From: Pseudomonas multiresinivorans
GTDB lineage: Bacteria; Pseudomonadota; Gammaproteobacteria; Pseudomonadales; Pseudomonadaceae
Length of the DNA: 64,000 nucleotides
Direction: 5' to 3'
NCBI RefSeq assembly: GCF_012971725.1
Contig: NZ_CP048833.1
Coordinates: forward strand, 5,518,001-5,582,000
Position 1 is the first letter of the stretch, and the number at the start of each line of letters is the position of its first letter. The notes under the pieces were generated by a model. It was given only the letters and a program-made list of their open reading frames with translations, ran no database searches and had not been told where the DNA came from. A program made the position numbers and the translations under genes. This document shows, in pieces, positions 43,287 to 52,354 of the stretch.

Positions 43287-43847
43287 TCAGTCCTGCAGCT
43301 TGAGGTGGCTGGTATCCGGCGCAGGCCCTGCCGGCGCGGGCTTGGCCTGGCCCATGTCGCTGCCCACCGGGGCGACGCTGAACTGGCTGAGGTCCACGCG
43401 CGGCGCCGCGGCCTCGGGCTTCTCGTCCTGCAGGTCGGCGCCTACCGGGGCGAGGCCGAAATCCGGCGCCTCCACATCGGCGAAAGCGGCCATGTACTCG
43501 TCGCGCGGCGCTACTTTCAGGCGTCCCTGCGCTCCGGAGGCAGGTGCTGCCGGCTGTCCCGCGGCGCCAACCGGCTCGGCCGGCGGCGGCGGAGCCAGCT
43601 CGATCTCCTCGATCTGCGCGTCCATGTCGACCACCTCGACAACGGCGCCGGCGCGTTCGATCACGCTGCGGTACTTTTCCGCCGCCTCGGCGTCGAGGTT
43701 GTTCTTGATCACCATGCGGCGCCCGGAGAACAGCAACTCGATGCGCTGGGCGTCGGCCTGGAACAGCCTGGCCAGGTTGGCTTTCACCGTATCGAGCTGA
43801 GCACCCGGAATAGTCTGCCCCGAGAACGCGATTTCATAACGGCTCAT
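43287..43847 (-). CDS. Proline/alanine-rich protein with a small N-terminal domain, function unknown
   Basis: A 186-residue protein. Residues 1-75 look like a compact domain (MSRYEIAFSGQTIPGAQL, LARLFQADAQRIELLFSG, then YRSVIERAGAVVEVV), a type I have seen fused to various pseudomonad proteins. The rest is low complexity and contains the near-repeat FGLAPVGADL and FSVAPVGSDM. No signal peptide or membrane helix. The ATG at 43847 was chosen because AGGAG lies seven bases upstream; a GTG two codons earlier is too close to it. Confidence 0.75.
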   Translation of the reverse strand: MSRYEIAFSGQTIPGAQLDTVKANLARLFQADAQRIELLFSGRRMVIKNNLDAEAAEKYRSVIERAGAVVEVVDMDAQIEEIELAPPPPAEPVGAAGQPAAPASGAQGRLKVAPRDEYMAAFADVEAPDFGLAPVGADLQDEKPEAAAPRVDLSQFSVAPVGSDMGQAKPAPAGPAPDTSHLKLQD

Positions 43848-43969
43848 CTTCACTCTCCTGTGTTAACCCGCCGGTTACATTCGGCCAGTATGGTGCAGCT
43901 TCTTTTAACGTAACAACAACTTGCGGCCGAGCAGGTGCTTGGTACACTGGGGCGTCTTGAGGGGTAGAC

Positions 43970-44455
43970 ATGAATTATCAGGCGCAAATGATAAGAATTC
44001 TCAGCCTGTGCTGGCTGTTCAGCCTTGTTTCGGGCTGCGGCTGGATGACAGGTAATTTCGAGCAACCCGACGTGAAGCTGCAGAAAGTCGACGTCGTGAA
44101 AGCTCGTTTGCTGGAGCAGGAGTTCGTCCTGCATTTCCGCATCGACAACCCGAATGATTTCAGCCTCCCGGTTCGCGGCCTGGCCTACAAGGTCAAGCTG
44201 AACGATATCGACCTGGCCGAAGGCGAGTCGAATAACTGGTTCACAGTGCCGGCCAACGGCCACGAAACCTTCGAAGTCCCGGTGACCACCAACCTCTGGC
44301 GGCACATGAAGTACATCGTCAAGCTGCTGGAAGACCCGGACAAGCCCATCCGCTACCGCCTCGACGGCGAAGTGAAGACCGGCCTGCTGTTCGGACAGAG
44401 CGTGCACATCGCGCGCAATGGCGAGATAATTCCCGGCGATTTCATCCCCGAGTGA
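43970..44455 (+). CDS. LEA14-like (WHy domain) lipoprotein
   Basis: A 161-residue lipoprotein with signal LSLCWLFSLVSGC (lipobox ending near residue 23). The mature domain resembles LEA_2/WHy folds: VKLQKVDVVKARLLEQEFV, HFRIDNPNDFSLPVRGLAY and ELDP-like strands, ending NGEIIPGDFIPE. WHy proteins are linked to dehydration or stress response; no direct role is known here. It is followed after eight bases by the histidine-rich SEC-C gene. Confidence 0.88.
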   Translation: MNYQAQMIRILSLCWLFSLVSGCGWMTGNFEQPDVKLQKVDVVKARLLEQEFVLHFRIDNPNDFSLPVRGLAYKVKLNDIDLAEGESNNWFTVPANGHETFEVPVTTNLWRHMKYIVKLLEDPDKPIRYRLDGEVKTGLLFGQSVHIARNGEIIPGDFIPE

Positions 44456-44463
44456 GCGTCACC

Positions 44464-44664
44464 ATGAGCCAGGAACCCCACGTACACGGTCCGAACTGCA
44501 ACCACGACCACGATCATGACCACCACCATGACCATGGCCACGTGCACGGCCCGCACTGCAACCACAGCCACGAGCCTGCGCGTAACCCGCTCAAGGATGT
44601 GGGCCGCAACGATCCGTGCCCCTGCGGCAGCGGCAGCAAGTACAAGAAGTGCCACGGCGCCTGA
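44464..44664 (+). CDS. Histidine-rich SEC-C motif protein
   Basis: A 66-residue protein. The first half is a metal-binding-looking run of histidine and aspartate (NHDHDHDHHHDHGHVHGPH), and the last part is a SEC-C zinc motif, RNDPCPCGSGSKYKKCHGA, like the C-terminus of SecA. The ATG at 44464 gives the compact form. It directly follows the WHy lipoprotein gene and precedes a hairpin terminator. A zinc- or nickel-handling role is plausible but inferred. Confidence 0.8.
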   Translation: MSQEPHVHGPNCNHDHDHDHHHDHGHVHGPHCNHSHEPARNPLKDVGRNDPCPCGSGSKYKKCHGA

Positions 44665-44687
44665 CCCAGGCTTCGAGCACTGCCCCG

Positions 44688-44710
44688 AAGGCCCGCCGAG
44701 CGCGGGCCTT
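44688..44710 (+). terminator. Terminator after the histidine-rich gene
   Basis: Nine-base-pair stem AAGGCCCGC/GCGGGCCTT with a five-base loop, 24 bases past the stop. No strong T-run follows. Confidence 0.65.
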
Positions 44711-44834
44711 CTGCTGTCTGGCCCAACTATTCGTCGGCTGCTGAAAATCCCGCCGCGCGCGGCTTGCACAGCTATCCTCGGCTCACTAACGTAGCGCCTT
44801 TTCCGCGACCCTCTTTGTGCAGGAGCACATCCCC

Positions 44835-47375
44835 ATGGCCCCGCGTGCCTTCCGCCGGCTTCCCAGCTTCGGCCTTGCCGCCACCGTCACTGCCGCTGTC
44901 AGCCTTACCGGCTGCCAGGGCTGGCTGAATGACCGCTATTCCGACAGCCTGCCACCCAGCTATGGCGTGCAGCCGATCAAGGGCCTGGCTGACAACGTGT
45001 CGATCCGCCGCAACAGCCTGGGCATGCCGCTGATCGAGACCAGCACCTTCCACGACGCGCTGTTCACCCTCGGTTACGTGCACGCCAGCGACCGCATCAG
45101 CCAGATGGTCGGCCTGCGCCTGATGGCCCAGGGTCGCCTGTCGGAAATGGTCGGCCCCGGTGCCCTGGAAACCGACCGCTTCATGCGCACGGTGAACCTG
45201 AAGAAGGCGGCGGACGCCCTCTACGCCGGTGCCTCGCCGCGCCTCAAGCGCTTCTTCGAGACTTACGCGCGCGGCGTCAACGCCTACCTGTACCGCTACC
45301 GCGACAAGCTGCCGATGGACCTTGCCGAGTCCGGCTATCGCCCCGAGTACTGGAAGCCGGAAGACTCCGCACTGGTCTTCAGCCTGCTGAACTTCGGCCT
45401 GGCGGTGAACCTGCAGGAAGAAATCGCCTCTCTGGTGCTCGCGCAGAAAGTCGGTGCCGACAAGCTGCCCTGGCTGACGCCGATCTACCCGGACGAAGCG
45501 CTGCCCTTCGAGGAAGCGGACAAACTCAAGGGCCTGCGCCTGGACGGCAGGATCGCCGGCCTCGACGCCCTGGATCGCGCCGCAGGCCAGGTCGCCGCCC
45601 TGCAGATGATGGGCGTCGCCGCCTCCAACAACTGGGCCATCGCCCCGCAGCGCACGCGCAGCGGCAAGAGCATCCTGGCCAACGATACCCACCTGCCGCT
45701 GTCCATGCCCTCGGTGTGGAACTATGTGCAGATCCGCTCGCCGAAATACAACGCCGCGGGCGTCTCCATCGCCGGCGTGCCGGGCGTGGTCGCCGGTTTC
45801 AACGGCAAGCTGGCCTGGGGCATGACCATGGTCATGGGCGACAACCAGGACCTCTTCCTCGAACAGGTGAAGCGCCAGGGCAGCAAGCTCTACTACCTCG
45901 CCGATGGCCAGTGGAAACCGGCGATCGAGCGCAATGAAACCTTCTTCATCAAGGGCCAGAGCCCGATCCGCGAAGTCATCTACGAGACCCGCCACGGCCC
46001 GTTGCTCAACAGCGCCCTGGGCGAACGCAAGCACGACCTGCAACCGCTGCCGCTGTCCAGCGGCTACGGCATCGCCTACCAGAGCATCCAGGGCGAGACC
46101 GACCGCACCCTCGACGCCTTCTTCGACCTGTCCCGCGCGAAGAACGTCGAGCAGGCCTTCGACGCCACCAGCGACGTGCGCGCCATGGCACTGAACATCG
46201 TGTTCGCCGACGAGAAACACATCGGCTGGCAGGTCACCGGGCGCTTCCCCAACCGCAAGGAAGGCCGCGGCCTGCTGCCTTCGCCCGGCTGGGACGGCCG
46301 CTACGACTGGGACGGCTACGCCGATCCGATCCTGCACCCGTCCGACCAGGACCCGCAGCAAGGCTGGCTGGGCACCGCCAATCACCGCAGCGTGCAGCCG
46401 GGCTACGGCGCGCAGCTGTCCAGTTCCTGGTACTACCCGGAGCGCTACGAGCGCATCGCCCAGCTCGCTGGCGGCAGCAAGAGCCACGACTACCGCAGCA
46501 TGATCGCCATGCAGTACGACCAGACCACGCCCTTCGCCGGCAAGCTGCAGGCCATGTTCGATGCACCGGGCATGGCGCAGCCGCTGAAGAAAGCCATCGA
46601 CGCCCTGCCCGCCGACCAGCGTGCCCGCGCCCGCGAAGCGCTGGACCGGATCATGGCGTTCGACGGCAAGCTCTCGGCCACCTCCGGCGACGCCGCCCTG
46701 TACGAGGCCTTCCTGCAGGAGAGCAGCAAACAGATCTTCCTCGACGAGCTGGGTCCGGAAGACAGCCCGTCCTGGGAAGCCTTCGTCGAGACCGCCAACC
46801 TCTCCTATTCGGCCCAGGCCGACCACCTGCTGGGGCGCGACGACAGCCCGTTCTGGGATGACACCCGCACCCCGCAGAAGGAAGACAAGCCGGCGATCCT
46901 CGCCCGCAGCCTGGCCGCCGCCACCGCCTTCTGCGAGCAGAAACTGGGCAGCGACCGCCACGCCTGGCAGTGGGGCAAGCTGCATACCTACGAGTGGGTC
47001 AGCGACAGCACCAAGATGGCGCCCAACCTCAGTGCCGGCGAGCGCGCCAGCCTGAGCGCGATCAAGGGCTACCTGGATCGCGGCCCCTACCCGGCCGGCG
47101 GCGACCACAGCACGCTGAACGTCTCGGCCTACCACTGGGGACAGGACTTCAACACCTGGCTGATCCCGGCCATGCGCCTGGTCGTCGATTTCGGCCAGAG
47201 CGAGCCGATGATCGGCCTCAACAGCAGCGGCCAGTCCGGCAACCCGGCCAGCCCGCACTACGCAGACGGCATCGACGCCTGGCTGAAGGGCAACTATATG
47301 AGCTTCCCCTTCCAGTCGCAGAACCTGGAGAAGGTCTACGGCGTGAAGCGCCTGACGCTGGTGCCCGAAAAGTGA
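44835..47375 (+). CDS. quiP: Acyl-homoserine lactone acylase QuiP (Ntn hydrolase)
   Basis: An 846-residue penicillin-acylase-family enzyme, matching the length and sequence I know for P. aeruginosa QuiP. It should self-cleave before S264 (GVAASNNWAIAP) to give alpha and beta subunits and hydrolyse long-chain AHL quorum signals in the periplasm. The N-terminus ends in a lipobox-like LTGC (24-27), so it may be lipid-anchored. The start at 44835 is nine bases after AGGAG. It is flanked by hairpin terminators, so it is probably a single-gene unit. Confidence 0.92.
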   Translation: MAPRAFRRLPSFGLAATVTAAVSLTGCQGWLNDRYSDSLPPSYGVQPIKGLADNVSIRRNSLGMPLIETSTFHDALFTLGYVHASDRISQMVGLRLMAQGRLSEMVGPGALETDRFMRTVNLKKAADALYAGASPRLKRFFETYARGVNAYLYRYRDKLPMDLAESGYRPEYWKPEDSALVFSLLNFGLAVNLQEEIASLVLAQKVGADKLPWLTPIYPDEALPFEEADKLKGLRLDGRIAGLDALDRAAGQVAALQMMGVAASNNWAIAPQRTRSGKSILANDTHLPLSMPSVWNYVQIRSPKYNAAGVSIAGVPGVVAGFNGKLAWGMTMVMGDNQDLFLEQVKRQGSKLYYLADGQWKPAIERNETFFIKGQSPIREVIYETRHGPLLNSALGERKHDLQPLPLSSGYGIAYQSIQGETDRTLDAFFDLSRAKNVEQAFDATSDVRAMALNIVFADEKHIGWQVTGRFPNRKEGRGLLPSPGWDGRYDWDGYADPILHPSDQDPQQGWLGTANHRSVQPGYGAQLSSSWYYPERYERIAQLAGGSKSHDYRSMIAMQYDQTTPFAGKLQAMFDAPGMAQPLKKAIDALPADQRARAREALDRIMAFDGKLSATSGDAALYEAFLQESSKQIFLDELGPEDSPSWEAFVETANLSYSAQADHLLGRDDSPFWDDTRTPQKEDKPAILARSLAAATAFCEQKLGSDRHAWQWGKLHTYEWVSDSTKMAPNLSAGERASLSAIKGYLDRGPYPAGGDHSTLNVSAYHWGQDFNTWLIPAMRLVVDFGQSEPMIGLNSSGQSGNPASPHYADGIDAWLKGNYMSFPFQSQNLEKVYGVKRLTLVPEK

Positions 47376-47458
47376 TGATCTGAAAAATATTTCCGGGCGC
47401 CGGGAACTTGCTTCCCGTCCTGGAATCAGAATTGTCGACTTACTCCATGATCATATTC

Positions 47459-47486
47459 AGGCACCCCTTGGGTGCCTTTCTTTTTT
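47459..47486 (+). terminator. Strong intrinsic terminator after quiP
   Basis: Eight-base-pair stem AGGCACCC/GGGTGCCT with loop CTT, followed by TTCTTTTTT. Confidence 0.92.
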
Positions 47487-47570
47487 CCCGCCTCTCCTCC
47501 GCTGCATTTCCTTCCTGCGAGACCTTACCCGGCTGGTACTCCCCCGCATCCTTTCCCAGGAGTCATCGCC

Positions 47571-48113
47571 ATGTCCGAATCCCTGATCGTCATCACCGGC
47601 GGCCCCGGCGCCGGCAAGAGCACGCTGCTCGAGCACCTGCACCGCCATCACGGCCTGAACATCGTCGCGGAAGGCGGCCGAGCCATCATCCGCGAGCAAC
47701 GGGCTCGTGGCGGCGATGCGCTGCCGTGGGCGAACCGGGAGGCCTTCTGCCGGGAAATGTTCGAGCACGCACTGACGACTCGCGAGCGAGCGCTCGATGC
47801 GGGTGGCCAGTGGCTGTTCGATCGCGGTCTAGTGGATGTGCTGGGGTATGCACGGCTCTGCGGCCTGCCGATGACGGACGAGCTGGAAGCCGCCGCGCAG
47901 CAACTGCGCTACGCACCAACCGTGTTCCTCGCGCCCGCGTGGCAAGCCATCTACCGCAACGATGCCGAACGTCGGCAGGGCTTCGCCGAGGCGCAGCGAA
48001 CGGCGGCGGTGATGGCCAAGGTGTATGAGGAATTGGGGTATCGGCTGCTGGAGTTGCCGCTGTGCAGTCCGCAGGAGCGCGCGGCGTTCGTCCTGGCGCA
48101 CTGCCCTTTGTAG
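47571..48113 (+). CDS. AAA family P-loop ATPase (nucleoside-kinase-like)
   Basis: A 180-residue P-loop protein starting MSESLIVITGGPGAGKSTLL with a clear Walker A (GGPGAGKS, 10-17). A DRGLVDVLGYARLCGLP segment follows near residue 84. The overall pattern resembles the AAA_28 group of small kinase-like ATPases; substrate unknown. The start follows CAGGAG. Its TAG stop is formed by the first bases of a REP-like unit, so the element may have been inserted at, or have shaped, the gene end. Confidence 0.82.
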   Translation: MSESLIVITGGPGAGKSTLLEHLHRHHGLNIVAEGGRAIIREQRARGGDALPWANREAFCREMFEHALTTRERALDAGGQWLFDRGLVDVLGYARLCGLPMTDELEAAAQQLRYAPTVFLAPAWQAIYRNDAERRQGFAEAQRTAAVMAKVYEELGYRLLELPLCSPQERAAFVLAHCPL

Positions 48114-48187
48114 GAGCGAGCTTGCTCGCGAACCTTTCCCCCCGAGGGAATCGAGCCGGGCGTTCGCGAGCAAGCTCGCTCCTACAG
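48110..48187. repeat. Inverted pair of REP-like units
   Basis: Unit GTAGGAGCGAGCTTGC onward at 48110-48132 and its inverted mate at 48162-48187, separated by about 30 bases. The left unit overlaps the stop codon of the AAA gene. Confidence 0.88.
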
Positions 48188-48200
48188 GTTCTTCGTTTCA

Positions 48201-48226
48201 ATAAAAAACCGGGCCAAGGCCCGGTT
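48201..48226 (-). terminator. Strong intrinsic terminator of dcd
   Basis: Nine-base-pair stem AACCGGGCC/GGCCCGGTT with a two-base gap. On the minus strand it is followed by TTTTTTAT, 20 bases past the dcd stop. Confidence 0.9.
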
Positions 48227-48246
48227 CTTCATGACGCGGAGGGCGA

Positions 48247-48813
<567 letters not shown>

Positions 48814-48910
48814 GGCGGGTGTCCTGTGCGGCGGTTGAAAAAAGAAGGCGAATCTTACCGGCAGGCGCGCCAGCCGGCAAAGGGGCGCGCCCGGTGGCAT
48901 TGTCGCGCCT

Positions 48911-50005
48911 TCAATCGTCGCTGATGGAAATATTCGGCATGGCCGGCGCGGCCTTCTCGCTCAGGGCGATGCGGGCGCCGACACAGCGCGCGGTTTCCTG
49001 GTAGATCATCGCCAGCTGGCTTTCCGGGTCGGCAACCACAGTGGGCTTGCCGCCGTCGGCCTGCATGCGGATGGCCATGGACAACGGCAGCGAGGCCAGC
49101 AGGTCGACGCCGAACTGCGCCGCCAGCTTCTCGCCGCCGCCTTCGCCGAACAGGTGCTCGGCATGGCCGCAGTTGGAGCAGATGTGCACAGCCATGTTCT
49201 CCACCACGCCCAGCACCGGGATGTTGACCTTGCGGAACATTTCCACGCCCTTCTTGGCGTCCAGCAGGGCCAGGTCCTGCGGAGTGGTGACGATCACCGC
49301 ACCGGCCACCGGGACCTTCTGCGCGAGGGTCAGCTGGATGTCGCCGGTACCCGGCGGCATATCGATGACCAGGTAATCCAGGTCGTTCCAGGCGGTCTGG
49401 GTGATCAGTTGGATCAGCGCACCGGAAACCATCGGGCCGCGCCAGACCACCGGGGTGTTGTCGTCGGTGAGGAAGGCCATGGACATGACTTCCACGCCGT
49501 GGGCTTCCAGCGGGATGAACCACTTCTGGTCGCGAATCTTCGGCCGGGTGCCTTCGGGGATACCGAACATGATGCCCTGGCTCGGGCCATAGATGTCGGC
49601 GTCGAGGATGCCGACCTTGGCACCTTCGCGGGCCAGCGCCAGCGCGAGGTTCGCGGCGGTGGTGGACTTGCCCACGCCGCCCTTGCCGGAGGCCACGGCG
49701 ATGATGTTCTTCACGTTGCTCATGCCCGGCACCTGGGCCTGGGCCTTGTGCGCGGCGATGTGGGTTTCCACCCTGACCTGGGCCGAGTCGACGCCGTCCA
49801 GCGCTTCCAGGGCCATCTGCACGGTCTGCGCCAGGCCATTCCTGAACAGGCCGGCGGCGTACCCCAGCTCCAGGGTCAGCGAGACACGTCCGCCCTGGAT
49901 GTCCAGCTCGTGCAGGTAGCCGGCGTCCAGCAGGTTCTGGCCGGTGTGGGGGTCGTTGATCTGGCGGAGGACGGCCTCCACAGTGGCACGGGTAACGGCG
50001 CTCAT
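48911..50005 (-). CDS. apbC: Iron-sulfur cluster carrier protein ApbC (Mrp)
   Basis: A 364-residue Mrp/NBP35-type P-loop ATPase that binds and transfers Fe-S clusters. An N-terminal MIP18-like domain (1-90) precedes the deviant Walker A SGKGGVGKST (K113). A CxxC pair that should hold a bridging cluster is at C276 and C279 (HICSNCGHAEH). The start at 50005 follows GGGAG; a 60-residue longer form would read through a REP unit. dcd follows on the same strand and metG is divergent. Confidence 0.95.
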   Translation of the reverse strand: MSAVTRATVEAVLRQINDPHTGQNLLDAGYLHELDIQGGRVSLTLELGYAAGLFRNGLAQTVQMALEALDGVDSAQVRVETHIAAHKAQAQVPGMSNVKNIIAVASGKGGVGKSTTAANLALALAREGAKVGILDADIYGPSQGIMFGIPEGTRPKIRDQKWFIPLEAHGVEVMSMAFLTDDNTPVVWRGPMVSGALIQLITQTAWNDLDYLVIDMPPGTGDIQLTLAQKVPVAGAVIVTTPQDLALLDAKKGVEMFRKVNIPVLGVVENMAVHICSNCGHAEHLFGEGGGEKLAAQFGVDLLASLPLSMAIRMQADGGKPTVVADPESQLAMIYQETARCVGARIALSEKAAPAMPNISISDD

Positions 50006-50094
50006 GGGTACTCCCGATGAAAGACTGAGCAGAATAGGCGGGCATCTTACGCCTCTCGTCCGCCCCTTGCTCGGTATCATCAGGGGTAGGCCGG

Positions 50095-50170
50095 GTTCGC
50101 GAGCAAGCTCGCTCCTACGAAAAGCAGGCAGGAGCGGCACGAATCTGTAGGAGCGAGCTTGCTCGCGAAC
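50095..50170. repeat. Inverted pair of REP-like units
   Basis: Units 50095-50118 (TTCGCGAGCAAGCTCGC onward) and 50146-50170 (inverse) flank a 27-base spacer. They lie between the divergent apbC and metG genes, an uncommon place for REP elements because both promoters must be here. Confidence 0.88.
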
Positions 50171-50292
50171 AGTCCAAGCGCCCATGGTTCAAGGACGAAC
50201 GCCTCCACAGCCAGGCGGCCCGCGGATGAAAATTTCGCCCCAGCCCTATATAGTTGCCGATTCCCTCGTTTTAACCGGAACGGCCGATCATC

Positions 50293-52329
50293 ATGTCCGA
50301 AGCCCGCAAGATCCTCGTCACCAGCGCCCTGCCCTACGCCAATGGTTCGATCCACCTCGGTCACATGCTGGAGTACATCCAGACCGACATCTGGGTTCGC
50401 TTCCAGAAGATGCGTGGCAACCAGGCGGTGTACGTGTGCGCGGACGATGCCCACGGTTCGGCCATCATGCTGCGCGCCGAGCGCGAAGGCATCACCTCCG
50501 AGCAACTGATCGACGGCGTGCGCGCCGAGCACATGGGCGATTTCGCCGACTTCCTGGTGGAGTTCGACAACTACCACTCGACCCACTCGGAAGAGAACCG
50601 CGAGCTGTCCTCGGCCATCTACCTGAAGCTGCGCGACGCCGGCCACATCGCCACCCGCCCGGTGACCCAGTACTTCGACCCGGAAAGGCAGATGTTCCTG
50701 GCCGACCGCTTCATCAAGGGCACCTGCCCCAAGTGCGGCACCGCCGACCAGTACGGCGACAACTGCGAATCCTGCGGCGCGACTTACTCGCCCACCGAGC
50801 TGAAGGACCCGAAATCGGCGATCTCCGGCGCCACCCCGGTGCTCAAGGAGTCGCTGCACTATTTCTTCAAGCTCCCTGACTTCCAGGCCATGCTGCAGCA
50901 GTGGACCCGCAGCGGCGCCCTGCAGGAGTCGGTGGCCAACAAGCTCGCCGAATGGCTGGATTCCGGCCTGCAGGAGTGGGACATCTCCCGCGACGCGCCC
51001 TACTTCGGCTTCGAGATCCCCGATGCGCCGGGCAAGTACTTCTACGTCTGGCTGGACGCGCCGATCGGTTACATGGCCAGCTTCAAGAACCTCTGCGCAC
51101 GCCGTCCGGAGCTGGACTTCGACGCCTACTGGAAGCAGGGCTCCGACGCCGAGCTGTACCACTTCATCGGCAAGGACATCGTCAACTTCCACGCGCTGTT
51201 CTGGCCGGCCATGCTCGAAGGCGCCGGCTACCGCAAGCCGACCGCGCTGAACGTGCACGGCTACCTGACCGTCAATGGCCAGAAGATGTCCAAGTCGCGC
51301 GGCACCTTCGTCAAGGCGCGCACCTACCTGGATCACCTGGACCCGGAATACCTGCGCTACTACTACGCCTCCAAGCTGGGCCGCGGCGTGGACGACCTCG
51401 ACCTGAACCTTGAGGACTTCGTGCAGAAGGTCAACTCCGACCTGGTCGGCAAGGTAGTGAACATCGCCAGCCGTTGCGCCGGCTTCATCCACAAGGGCAA
51501 CAACGGCCTGCTGGTGGACGCCAACCCCGCGCCGGAACTGGCCCAGGCCTTCAAGGACGCGGCGCCGAGCATCGCCGCCGCCTACGAAGCCCGTGACTTC
51601 GGCCGCGCCATGCGCGAGATCATGGCCCTGGCCGACCAGGCCAACGCCTGGATCGCCGACAAGGCGCCCTGGTCGCTGAACAAGCAGGAAGGCAAGCAGG
51701 ACGAAGTCCAGGCGATCTGCGCCCTGGGCGTGAACCTGTTCCGCCAGCTGGTGATCTTCCTCAAGCCCGTACTGCCGAAGCTGGCCGTTGCCGCCGAAGC
51801 CTTCCTCAACGTCGCCCCGCTGAAATGGGCCGACCACGAGCAACTGCTGGCCAATCACCAACTGAACCCGTTCAACCCGCTGATGACCCGTATCGAGCCC
51901 GCGAAAATCGAAGCCATGATCGAAGCCTCCAAGGAAGACCTCCTCGCCAGCGCCCCGAAACCTGCGGGCAACGGTGAACTGACCAAGGACCCGCTCGCCG
52001 CGGAAATCAACTTCGACGCCTTCGCCGCCGTCGACCTGCGCATCGCGCTGATCGAGAAGTGCGAGTTCGTCGAAGGCGCCGACAAGCTGCTGCGCCTGTC
52101 CCTGGACATCGGCGACGAGAAGCGCAACGTGTTCTCCGGCATCAAGAGCGCCTACCCGGACCCAAGCAAGCTCGAAGGCCGCCTGACCCTGTACGTGGCC
52201 AACCTGGCCCCGCGCAAGATGAAGTTCGGCGTCTCCGAGGGCATGGTCCTGGCCGCCGGCCCCGGTGGTGAAGAAATCTACCTGCTCAGCCCGGACAGCG
52301 GCGCCAAGCCGGGCCAGCGCGTCAAGTAA
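50293..52329 (+). CDS. metG: Methionyl-tRNA synthetase
   Basis: A 678-residue class I synthetase that charges tRNA-Met. HLGH is at 21-24 (HIGH motif) and KMSKS at 331-335. A zinc-knuckle region, CPKCGTADQYGDNCESCG, lies near residue 145. The C-terminal 110 residues form the OB-fold tRNA-binding domain (INFDAFAAVDLRIALIEKCE, NLAPRKMKFGVSEGM). It stands alone after a divergent gap and is followed by a lipoprotein gene 25 bases on. Confidence 0.97.
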   Translation: MSEARKILVTSALPYANGSIHLGHMLEYIQTDIWVRFQKMRGNQAVYVCADDAHGSAIMLRAEREGITSEQLIDGVRAEHMGDFADFLVEFDNYHSTHSEENRELSSAIYLKLRDAGHIATRPVTQYFDPERQMFLADRFIKGTCPKCGTADQYGDNCESCGATYSPTELKDPKSAISGATPVLKESLHYFFKLPDFQAMLQQWTRSGALQESVANKLAEWLDSGLQEWDISRDAPYFGFEIPDAPGKYFYVWLDAPIGYMASFKNLCARRPELDFDAYWKQGSDAELYHFIGKDIVNFHALFWPAMLEGAGYRKPTALNVHGYLTVNGQKMSKSRGTFVKARTYLDHLDPEYLRYYYASKLGRGVDDLDLNLEDFVQKVNSDLVGKVVNIASRCAGFIHKGNNGLLVDANPAPELAQAFKDAAPSIAAAYEARDFGRAMREIMALADQANAWIADKAPWSLNKQEGKQDEVQAICALGVNLFRQLVIFLKPVLPKLAVAAEAFLNVAPLKWADHEQLLANHQLNPFNPLMTRIEPAKIEAMIEASKEDLLASAPKPAGNGELTKDPLAAEINFDAFAAVDLRIALIEKCEFVEGADKLLRLSLDIGDEKRNVFSGIKSAYPDPSKLEGRLTLYVANLAPRKMKFGVSEGMVLAAGPGGEEIYLLSPDSGAKPGQRVK

Positions 52330-52354
52330 GCATCGGACGGCAAGGAGGCCATCG

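Noticed and set aside
44772..47258. An 828-codon frame opposite quiP
   Set aside because: Antisense shadow of quiP, which has a ribosome site, signal sequence and catalytic serine.
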